Assembly (NCBI GenBank): GCA_900542005.1
Contig: UQLW01000011.1
Span: 11,447 to 75,446, forward strand
Length of the DNA: 64,000 bases
Direction of reading: 5' to 3'
DNA from: an uncultured Eubacteriales bacterium
GTDB lineage: Bacteria; Bacillota; Clostridia; Christensenellales; UMGS416
The number at the start of each line of letters is the position of its first letter. The stretch's first letter is position 1. The notes beneath the pieces are model-generated. The model was not told the DNA's origin, searched no databases, and worked only from the letters and a program-made list of their open reading frames with translations. Position numbers and translations under genes: made by a program. Below are positions 57,792-64,000 of the stretch, piece by piece.

Positions 57792-58184
57792 TTATTTCTG
57801 GTACTTGCGCAGCGCGCTGGTGATCGCCTGCTGGGGAAGCTTGTCGTTGAGCAGGCCGGGGACGGCGTCAGGCTTCATATGGCTGGCGCCCTGCTGGCGG
57901 ATGACCGCCACGCGAACCGCCTCGATAAGGCGGGCCGGCTCGACGCTGCGGGGGCAGCGCTCCACGCAAGCGAAGCAGGAGAGACAGTTCCACAGGCTTT
58001 TAGAGGCCATAAGGGCCTCGATATCGCCGCTTTCCACCATGGAGACAAACTTGTGGGGATGGATATCCATCTCATCGAAGGCCGGGCAGGCGCCGGAGCA
58101 CTTGCCGCACTTCATGCATTTGCGGGTATTGACCCCGCTGATCCGGCGGATGGTTTCAGCCAGCTCTTGATCGGTTCCGTGCAC
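57792..58184 (-). CDS. hdrC: HdrC two-cluster ferredoxin subunit
   Basis: 130 residues with two 4Fe-4S motifs, CMKCGKCSGACP and CLSCFACVERCP, spaced as in HdrC. It lacks a membrane helix, so this is the soluble type. It lies between hdrB (16 bases) and hdrA and conducts electrons from HdrA to HdrB. Confidence 0.93.
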   Translation of the reverse strand: MHGTDQELAETIRRISGVNTRKCMKCGKCSGACPAFDEMDIHPHKFVSMVESGDIEALMASKSLWNCLSCFACVERCPRSVEPARLIEAVRVAVIRQQGASHMKPDAVPGLLNDKLPQQAITSALRKYQK

Positions 58185-58200
58185 AGCAAATCCTCCTTTC

Positions 58201-58983
58201 CTATTTCACGCCCAGGGCCTCGGCCAGAAGCTCGGTAAAGTAATGGACCGGCAGCTTCTCTGCGGTGGCGTTGGCGTCGAGATTATACATGCAAAGCGGA
58301 CAGGCGGTGATGAGGGCCTCCGCACCGGCATCCCTGGCCGACGCCATGATGGCGTTACATTTTTTCTGGACCAGGCCGTTGTTCTCCAGGGTGACGTAGC
58401 CGCCGCAGCATTCGTTACGGTAGGCATAGATCACAGGCTCAGCGCCCAGGGCCCGGATGAAATCCTCCATGATGGAGGGGTTTTCCGGATTGTCAAAGCC
58501 GAGCTCCTTGCTGGGGCGCAGCAGCAGGCAGCCATAATAGGCAGCGATCCTGCGGCCCTTCAGGGGATTGGCCACCTTCTTTTTTAGCCCGTCAAAGCCG
58601 ACCACATCCCGCAGAAGCTCCAGATAATGGAGCACGCGCGTTTCGCCGGCATAGGGCTCGGGAAGATCCAGGTAGTTGTTTACCTTGGTACGGATATCCT
58701 CATCGCTGGCCATGTCATGGTTCACGCGCTTGATGACATGGTGGCAGGCCGAGCACAGGGTAACAAGGTCCTGGCCAAGCTCCCGTGCTGAGGCCAGCGC
58801 GCGCACCGAGGAGAGGCGCGTGGCGATTTCATCCCGGGCCATGGGGTACACCGCGCCGCAGCACTGCCAATCGGGCAGCTCAGATAGCTCGATCCCCAAC
58901 GCCTGGGCGGAGCTGCGGGCGTACCGGTCCAGCTCCTTGGCCTTGGTTTTCAGGGTACATCCCGGATAATAGCTGTAAATCAT
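58201..58983 (-). CDS. hdrB: HdrB catalytic-type subunit with two CCG domains
   Basis: 260 residues with two complete CCG motifs: C9, C41-C42, C77, C80 and C152, C192-C193, C228, C231. In methanogen HdrB both hold non-cubane [4Fe-4S] clusters that reduce a disulfide. As all ligands are kept, the protein should be a functional acceptor end. Its partner here is unknown; the clustered fumarate reductase suggests that FrdAB, directly or through a thiol carrier, receives the electrons. GAGGAAA lies 7 bases before the start. Confidence 0.93.
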   Translation of the reverse strand: MIYSYYPGCTLKTKAKELDRYARSSAQALGIELSELPDWQCCGAVYPMARDEIATRLSSVRALASARELGQDLVTLCSACHHVIKRVNHDMASDEDIRTKVNNYLDLPEPYAGETRVLHYLELLRDVVGFDGLKKKVANPLKGRRIAAYYGCLLLRPSKELGFDNPENPSIMEDFIRALGAEPVIYAYRNECCGGYVTLENNGLVQKKCNAIMASARDAGAEALITACPLCMYNLDANATAEKLPVHYFTELLAEALGVK

Positions 58984-59007
58984 ATCGTGTTTCCTCGCAA
59001 ACTGTCC

Positions 59008-60372
59008 TTATGCCATCTCTTCGGGGTGGAAAACCTCGTCGAAGCGTTCAGCCGTCAAAAAGCCCAGCGCCACGCAGGCTTCCTTCAGGGAAATATTTTC
59101 TTTATAGGCCTTTTTCGCCGTTTTGGCGGCGTTATCGTAGCCAATATAGGGGTTCAGCGCCGTTACCAGCATCAGGGAATTGTACAGGTTGTGATGCATC
59201 TTCTCGCGGTTGGCGGTGATGCCGGCCACGCAGTTGTCGTTAAAGGAGACGATACCGTCGGCCAGCAGGCGCACAGACTGCAGGAAGTTGTAGATGAGTA
59301 CGGGCATGAACACGTTCAGCTCAAAGTTACCCTGAGAGGCAGCCATACCGACTGCCACGTCGTTGGCGATGACCTGCACGGCTACCATGGTCATGGACTC
59401 GCACTGGGTGGGGTTCACCTTGCCGGGCATGATGGAGCTGCCGGGCTCATTCTCGGGAATGAAGATTTCACCCAGGCCGCAGCGGGGGCCGCTGGCCAGC
59501 CAGCGCACGTCGTTGGCGATTTTCATGAGGTTGGCCGCCAGAGCCTTCAGCGCGCCGTGGGCAAAGACGAGGTCGTCCTTGCTGGTCAGCGCATGGAACT
59601 TGTTGGCGGCGGTTACGAACTGCTTGCCGGTGAGCTCGGATACCTGGCAGGCCACCGCCTCGGCAAAGCCCTTGGGCGCGTTCAGCCCGGTGCCCACGGC
59701 GGTGCCGCCCAGGGCCAGCTCCTTCAGGCCGGGCAGGGAAGCCTCCAGCATCTGGCGGGTCTTCTCCAGCATATTGCGCCAGCCGCTGATCTCCTGGGAG
59801 AAGCGGATGGGCGTAGCGTCCTGCAGATGGGTGCGGCCGCTCTTTACAATGCCTTCGTTTTCCTGCTCCAGGCGCTTGAAGGTGGCGATGAGCTGATCCA
59901 TGGCGGGGAAAAGCTTATCCTCAATCCCGATCACTGCAGCGATATGCATGGCAGTGGGGAAGGTATCGTTGGAGCTCTGCGACATGTTGATGTGGTCATT
60001 GGGATGCAGCAGCTTTTTGCCGGCGATTTCGTTGCCGCGGTTGGCGATGACCTCGTTGGCGTTCATGTTGGACTGGGTGCCGCTGCCCGTCTGCCAGACC
60101 ACCAGCGGGAAGTGGTCGTAAAGCTTGCCATCAATGACCTCGTCGCAGGCCTGCTCAATGGCGGCGAGCTTTTCATCGTCCAGCTTGCCCAGCTCGTGGT
60201 TCGCCCGGGCCGCGGCCTTTTTCAGGATGCCGAAGGCGTGGGTGATTTCGCGGGGCATCAGCTCGCCGCCGATTTTGAAGTTCTGATAGCTGCGCTGGGT
60301 CTGCGCCGCCCAATAGCGGTCGGCAGGCACCTGCATCTCGCCCATGGAATCGCGTTCTGTACGGTATTGCAT
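59008..60372 (-). CDS. fumC: Class II fumarase
   Basis: 454 residues, iron-independent FumC type with the superfamily signature GSSIMPGKVNPTQ (~residues 315-327), GSGTQSNMNANEV and TALNPYIGYDNAAK. Converts malate to fumarate. It begins 29 bases after the malate dehydrogenase stop and ends 24 bases before hdrB, so it is cotranscribed with the electron-transfer genes. Confidence 0.97.
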   Translation of the reverse strand: MQYRTERDSMGEMQVPADRYWAAQTQRSYQNFKIGGELMPREITHAFGILKKAAARANHELGKLDDEKLAAIEQACDEVIDGKLYDHFPLVVWQTGSGTQSNMNANEVIANRGNEIAGKKLLHPNDHINMSQSSNDTFPTAMHIAAVIGIEDKLFPAMDQLIATFKRLEQENEGIVKSGRTHLQDATPIRFSQEISGWRNMLEKTRQMLEASLPGLKELALGGTAVGTGLNAPKGFAEAVACQVSELTGKQFVTAANKFHALTSKDDLVFAHGALKALAANLMKIANDVRWLASGPRCGLGEIFIPENEPGSSIMPGKVNPTQCESMTMVAVQVIANDVAVGMAASQGNFELNVFMPVLIYNFLQSVRLLADGIVSFNDNCVAGITANREKMHHNLYNSLMLVTALNPYIGYDNAAKTAKKAYKENISLKEACVALGFLTAERFDEVFHPEEMA

Positions 60373-60401
60373 ATCGATCCTCCCGATTTTCCCTTTCCGT
60401 C

Positions 60402-61349
60402 TTAAATGTTGATCTGCTTGATGACGTCCTTCAGCACGTCGGCGCTGTGATAGAGCTTGTGGATCTCTTCATCGGTAAGCGCGGGGGCGATGTTGCCCTT
60501 GATGCCGGTGGAGCCGACCACGGACATGATGCTTAAGCATACGTCGTGCAGGCCAAACTCGCCGTTCATCATGGACGAAACCGTCAGCACAGTATCGGTG
60601 CTACTGAAAATACATTTGCAGATATGGCATACCGAAGCTGCGATGGCGTAATAGGTCGCGCCCTTGCGGCCGATGATCTTGCCGCCGGAGGTGCGCACAT
60701 ATTTTTCCACCTCTTCATAATCAAGGTCAGGCAGAAGCGTCGCAGATTTGTTCAAGCTGTTGCGGTAGTCCTCCAGCGGAATGCTGGAGATGGTCGCCAT
60801 GGACCAGGGGATAAAGGAGCTGTCGCCATGCTCGCCCAGCACATAGGCATGCACGTTCTTCTGGCTGATGGAAAAATATTCGGCCAGGCGGGTGCGCAGC
60901 CGGGCGGTGTCCAGGATGGTGCCGGAGCCCATGATGTGATTGGAGGGCAGGCCCGATACCTTGGCGAAGACATAGGTCAGGATATCGACCGGATTGCTGA
61001 CCAGGATGTAAATGGCGTTGGGCGCATGCTTGACGACCTGGGGCACGATGCTCTTGATGATATCCACGTTCGTCTGGGTCAGGTCGATGCGGGACTGACC
61101 GGGCTTGCGGGCGATGCCGGAGGTAACGATGACGATATTGGAATTCTCCGCATCGGCATAGCTGCCGGCATAGATCTGCGTCTGGGAGGTGAAGGGCGTC
61201 GCCTGGCGGATGTCCATGGCCTCGCCCAGCGCCTTCTGGGTGTTGACGTCGATCAGGACAACTTCGGAGGCGATGCCGTTGACAGCCAAGGTATATCCGA
61301 TGGTGGAGCCTACGCTGCCGGCGCCGATGATGGTGATTTTGTTCGTCAT
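60402..61349 (-). CDS. mdh: LDH-like malate dehydrogenase
   Basis: 315 residues of the lactate/malate dehydrogenase superfamily: NAD motif IGAGSVGSTIG (8-18), D34 for NAD+, catalytic D147/H174 (YVLGEHGDSS) and substrate arginines R87 and R150. The specificity position that is Gln102 in lactate dehydrogenase is Arg81 here (SGIARKPGQSR), which selects a dicarboxylate; hence malate dehydrogenase rather than the lactate dehydrogenase that overall similarity might suggest. Start at 61349 follows GGAGAAGG. First gene of the operon; it makes malate from oxaloacetate with NADH. Confidence 0.85.
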   Translation of the reverse strand: MTNKITIIGAGSVGSTIGYTLAVNGIASEVVLIDVNTQKALGEAMDIRQATPFTSQTQIYAGSYADAENSNIVIVTSGIARKPGQSRIDLTQTNVDIIKSIVPQVVKHAPNAIYILVSNPVDILTYVFAKVSGLPSNHIMGSGTILDTARLRTRLAEYFSISQKNVHAYVLGEHGDSSFIPWSMATISSIPLEDYRNSLNKSATLLPDLDYEEVEKYVRTSGGKIIGRKGATYYAIAASVCHICKCIFSSTDTVLTVSSMMNGEFGLHDVCLSIMSVVGSTGIKGNIAPALTDEEIHKLYHSADVLKDVIKQINI

Positions 61350-61453
61350 GATAAACCTTCTCCATTCACATTTTTTCGGGTAGGCCTTTGGCCTGGGAAT
61401 CAAAATCATCCTGGAAAGCGGATACCGAATACGCCGATGTATCCATATTCCAT

Positions 61454-61489
61454 TATCGATATTATAATAACGATATGTGTGCTTGTCAA
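61454..61489 (-). promoter_or_regulatory. Operon promoter with palindrome over the -10 box
   Basis: On the minus strand TTGACA (61489-61484), 17 bases, TATAAT (61466-61461), a consensus promoter. A 22-bp palindrome (61454-61475; outer arms TATCG/CGATA, only one mismatched pair) is centred on the -10 box, so a bound dimer would block RNA polymerase. It does not match the usual Rex consensus TTGTTAANNNNTTAACAA. Confidence 0.8.
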
Positions 61490-61511
61490 CATTTTATGAC
61501 AGAATTCTCAC

Positions 61512-61546
61512 AAAAAAAGGCCGCCGCCGGATTTCCGGAGGCAGCC
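61512..61546 (-). terminator. Terminator of the SGNH esterase gene
   Basis: On the minus strand GGCTGCCTCCGG pairs with CCGGCGGCGGCC (two mismatches) and is followed by seven T residues. Confidence 0.85.
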
Positions 61547-61673
61547 CTGCCATAAAGGCTTGAATATAGGAAAAAAATTGCAGAATTGGGGAACGGACGC
61601 GAGGGAGAAGCAAGGGGCGGCTATGGGCAAATTGCGGGACGGAATATGTCCCGTGTGGGCTGATTCCCGCCAC

Positions 61674-62744
61674 CTAAAAGCCCAACATCTGGCATAGCAG
61701 CGGCTCCACCCTCCGGGCCATGCGCATAAAGCCCAGATCGTTGGGGTGGCAGCCGTCGACGGTGCAGCCGGCACGCTCCCGCCCCATAAGCAGGGTTTCG
61801 CCGTCCAGGAACCACACCAGGCGGTCCCCGGCGGCCCGCGCCCTTTCATAGGTAGCCCTTACCGCGGCGCGGCGGGCCTCCATCTCAGGATCCCCGGCCA
61901 CAAAGTCCGGCCGGGTCATCAGCAGGATGGGGAGATGGGGCTGGCAGGCGCGGATGACATCGAAAAAGGGGCCGTGGGTCTGGATGAGATGGGCGGCGTC
62001 CGGCGCATTGTGGTCATAGTCCAGGACGAGGGCCGCCAGGGGGAGGGAGGCGATGTAGCGGGCCATAAAAGGCTCGCCCAGCGCGTTGCCGGAGAAGCCA
62101 AGGTTGATATGGTCCACATCCAGCCAGCGGCTGACCAGCGCGGTATAGCAGGTGGAGGTGCGGCAGGCGCAGCCACCCTGGGTAATGGAGGAGCCATAGA
62201 AAAGCACCGGCCTATCGAGCCGGTACCCCGCGCCGGACTGAAGGAGCGCCTTTGGCGGCAGGCCCACGGACAGCGAACGGACCCCGTTATACAGCGGCAG
62301 ATAAAGGGTTACCTGCTTAAGGGCGGGCCCGGGCAGCGGCACCGAGCCCATATACCGGAGGGCGGGACTGCCGTCAGGGTCGAAGCCGGGGCGGATTGTC
62401 GCGCGATAGCATCCGTCGGAAAAGACATCGATTCCCGAGGTACCCGTCAGGGGCATGTGGGGAAAGAGGCATTTCTCGTAGAGCTCTACTGCCAGATGGA
62501 TGGCCTGCGCGTCGGTCGCAAACCGGATCCGGACGCCGGCCGTATGATAGCTAAGCGCCTTGAGCTGCGGCGAAGCCTGCTCCAGCACGGCGGGCGGCAG
62601 GCGGCGCGGGGGGATGCCCGCGTCATCCGGCAGCCCATAGCAGGAAAAGGGGGCGGAGAAGGCATCGAAGAATTGCGTATCCTCCGGGATATTCAGCCCC
62701 TGACGCAGGTTCGCGTCGATATCCAACAAAGAAAGCGTCGCCAT
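61674..62744 (-). CDS. Two-domain SGNH-type esterase/acylhydrolase
   Basis: 356 residues without signal peptide. An N-terminal beta domain (~1-170) precedes an SGNH hydrolase domain with the nucleophile block LFYGSSITQGG (~181-191, Ser186), block II GFSGNALG (216-223) and the C-terminal DGCHPNDLGF with catalytic Asp/His. This two-domain layout is that of PF14607/PF14606 esterases, which deacylate carbohydrates or small esters. Start at 62744 has GGGAGG 9 bases upstream; an ATG 7 codons earlier has no such site. Confidence 0.85.
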   Translation of the reverse strand: MATLSLLDIDANLRQGLNIPEDTQFFDAFSAPFSCYGLPDDAGIPPRRLPPAVLEQASPQLKALSYHTAGVRIRFATDAQAIHLAVELYEKCLFPHMPLTGTSGIDVFSDGCYRATIRPGFDPDGSPALRYMGSVPLPGPALKQVTLYLPLYNGVRSLSVGLPPKALLQSGAGYRLDRPVLFYGSSITQGGCACRTSTCYTALVSRWLDVDHINLGFSGNALGEPFMARYIASLPLAALVLDYDHNAPDAAHLIQTHGPFFDVIRACQPHLPILLMTRPDFVAGDPEMEARRAAVRATYERARAAGDRLVWFLDGETLLMGRERAGCTVDGCHPNDLGFMRMARRVEPLLCQMLGF

Positions 62745-62833
62745 AAAATCAGCCTCCCGGTGCATGCGGCCATCAGCCGGATGTTTTTCCCTAGTATACC
62801 ATGGAATCCTGCCGTCCGTAAAGGATTGCGGGC

Positions 62834-63238
62834 CTATCTTCGCAGGGCCAGCTCCTCAAGCAGGCAGAACAGCAGCTGCCCCAGCGCACACAGCATGACA
62901 AGAAAGCTGAGCGACAGCGCGAAGATAAGCAGGGCCGGCAGCACACTGCCGGGCGGCAGCGAGCTGGACAGGGCGACAATGGAGAAAAAAAGCGTGAAAA
63001 GACAGGCGGCCGACAGGCACGGGCCCCAGCAGAGCACGCTGGCAAGCACGGGGGAGAAAAAGCGGGCCGAGACGATCAAAAGCGCCAGGACCGCCAGCGC
63101 CAGAGCGGAGCAGAGCAGGATAAAGGGGACCGCCAGGGCCAGATGGGGGAAGCAGCCCAAAAAGAAGAGCAGGGCGGCCGCGGCCGCGACCGGCAGGGAT
63201 ACCATGACTGTAAGGCCACAATTTTTTGAAGTACACAT
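62834..63238 (-). CDS. Unknown four-helix membrane protein
   Basis: 134 residues, almost all hydrophobic: four predicted helices (about 9-32, 36-60, 66-90, 98-128) and a short basic C-terminus (ELALRR). Cysteine-rich helices (9 Cys in total) but no CxxC motif. GGGAG lies 9 bases before the ATG. No family recognised. Divergent from the secreted-protein gene at 63437. Confidence 0.55.
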   Translation of the reverse strand: MCTSKNCGLTVMVSLPVAAAAALLFFLGCFPHLALAVPFILLCSALALAVLALLIVSARFFSPVLASVLCWGPCLSAACLFTLFFSIVALSSSLPPGSVLPALLIFALSLSFLVMLCALGQLLFCLLEELALRR

Positions 63239-63279
63239 TGTTTACAGCTCCCTTTTTCTTTCGTATTGATCCGGATGAT

Positions 63280-63293
63280 ATACTATAAAGTAT
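63280..63293. promoter_or_regulatory. Inverted repeat in the divergent promoter region
   Basis: ATACT-ATAA-AGTAT inside an A/T-rich stretch between divergent genes; supplies -10-like TATACT on the plus strand and TATAGT on the minus strand. Confidence 0.45.
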
Positions 63294-63436
63294 GAAGGGC
63301 GCCGCCGGGGGGTGCCGGGCGGCGCGCCATGCTTTTTTCGGCGCGGGGGAACCCAACGCACCGTATAGAGTCTAAATAAGAGAGCCGTTGCCTGAGCTGT
63401 GGGGCGGGCCGCTGCCGTGATGAAAAGGGGGAAGGG

Positions 63437-64000
63437 ATGATGGGAAAGCGGATCGTGCTGTGGGTATTGGCCCTTTTGCTTTGGGCTTCGCCGGCGGCGC
63501 TGGCGGAACCGGAGGAGGAAACGGCAGATACGCAGCCTACCGCCTCCACGGTTAAGGCGCTGATCCCGGAAACCGTGGATTTAGGCCGTTGGAATGATTT
63601 TAATCCGCTGAATTATTGGCCGTGGCGCAGCCTGCGCGTTCGGGTAAAGGGTGGACTCCAGCAGACCGCCTATCTCGATATCCTGACCGCCGACGACGCG
63701 GGGCAGTGGCGCGGCCTGGACAACAGCCGCCTTCAGGATGAAGGGCTTACCCGCGATGCGGTCGGGCCCCTTGTAGCCGTGGCGCCGGAGGGATGGAGCG
63801 GCATGCTGACCCATGTCTACGATGGGGGTAGGATAGAGGGCAAGATCGTATCGGCAGACGGCGGCTGGTATTTGGAGCGGGCGCTGCCGGAAACCGTCCG
63901 CCTGGCGGTCTATCTTCCGGAGAGCGGGCAAAGCTATGTAACGCAGCCGCTGCGGCTGCGGCAGTATCAAAGCGTGGTGGAATGGGATCCCGCGACAGGG
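63437..64000 (+). CDS. Secreted protein, 5' part only (3' end outside window)
   Basis: The frame is open from the ATG at 63437 to the right edge (188 codons). GGGGGAAGGG precedes it, and a second ATG follows at once. The N-terminus is a clear signal peptide: MGKR, a hydrophobic core (IVLWVLALLLWA) and a probable cleavage after SPAALA, then an acidic Thr/Glu-rich linker. The mature part has beta-rich segments (LRVRVKGGLQQTAYLDIL, WYLERALPETVRLAVYLP) but no domain that I recognise. Exported or surface protein of unknown function. Confidence 0.75.
   Translation, partial: MMGKRIVLWVLALLLWASPAALAEPEEETADTQPTASTVKALIPETVDLGRWNDFNPLNYWPWRSLRVRVKGGLQQTAYLDILTADDAGQWRGLDNSRLQDEGLTRDAVGPLVAVAPEGWSGMLTHVYDGGRIEGKIVSADGGWYLERALPETVRLAVYLPESGQSYVTQPLRLRQYQSVVEWDPATG

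Noticed and set aside
60402..61349. Lactate dehydrogenase annotation
   Set aside because: Arg at the Gln102 specificity position and the fumarase neighbour favour malate dehydrogenase.
61440..61505. Canonical Rex operator at the operon promoter
   Set aside because: No TTGTTAANNNNTTAACAA-like site; the palindrome over the -10 box is of another type and the TTGTCAA...TGACA pair has wrong spacing. Control by Rex remains possible but unproven.
1..64000. CRISPR arrays, tRNA/rRNA genes, insertion sequences, prophage or toxin-antitoxin loci
   Set aside because: Looked for regular short repeats, tRNA T-arm patterns, transposase motifs and phage structural genes; none seen by eye. A tRNA scan would be needed to exclude tRNAs fully.

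Overview
The window is about 64 kb of GC-rich, densely packed chromosome from a strict anaerobe, most likely a high-GC member of the Clostridia. A Christensenellales-like lineage is an inference. The grounds are the Firmicutes gene neighbourhoods (ylxM-ffh-rpsP-khpA-rimM-trmD-rplS; miaB-ylbF-mutS-mutL-miaA-ynbB), a tRNA-Trp T-box leader, Rex, PduL, a minimal SufC/SufB-type iron-sulfur system, and a large Hdr/Flx iron-sulfur flavoprotein operon. I see no rRNA, tRNA, CRISPR array, insertion sequence or prophage. The window opens inside one gene (a probable SUMF1/FGE-type domain protein) and closes inside another (a secreted protein).

Layout. 0-2.6 kb: end of the FGE-like gene, then a minus-strand two-gene Fe-S assembly operon (sufC plus a SufB/D-type scaffold) with an IscR-type operator, and an unlisted 35-codon membrane microprotein. 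2.7-9.4 kb: KtrB/KtrA potassium uptake, an unknown protein, and KdpD/KdpE without KdpFABC. 9.5-11.4 kb: a D-psicose/allulose 3-epimerase with a zinc polyol dehydrogenase. 11.6-15.6 kb: SRP and ribosome maturation genes. 15.7-20.7 kb: PduL, a HIT protein of different base composition, a DUF2975/XRE/DUF4173 membrane cassette and a glycosidase-like protein. 20.8-28.4 kb: heterodimeric ABC exporter, MFS and MATE exporters and an amino-acid kinase. 28.7-31.4 kb: an aspartate aminotransferase with a DRE-TIM acyltransferase that may be an Re-citrate synthase. 31.5-38.3 kb: P-loop protein, Trp T-box with trpS, a CadC-like/HMA/P1B-ATPase metal operon, and a PAS-GGDEF protein. 38.4-48.8 kb: tgt, yajC, miaB, ylbF, mutS, mutL, miaA, ynbB.

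The most interesting part is the minus-strand operon from about 61.45 kb down to 48.86 kb. In transcription order it encodes malate dehydrogenase, fumarase, HdrB, HdrC, HdrA, a FlxD/MvhD protein, two dicluster ferredoxins (FlxC/FlxB-like), a FlxA-like NAD(P)H:flavin subunit, a FrdB-like and a FrdA-like subunit, a small PQ-loop membrane protein, Rex and a [2Fe-2S] protein. It starts at a consensus promoter with a near-perfect palindrome over the -10 box and ends at one terminator. Together these genes supply oxaloacetate -> malate -> fumarate -> succinate plus a complete HdrABC-FlxABCD flavin-based electron-bifurcation module. My inference is a soluble, NADH-dependent fumarate reductase that may couple fumarate reduction to ferredoxin reduction, under Rex (NADH/NAD+) control.

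Starts were chosen by Shine-Dalgarno spacing and family N-termini; where several starts compete the entry says so. Promoter and operator calls are pattern matches made by eye.
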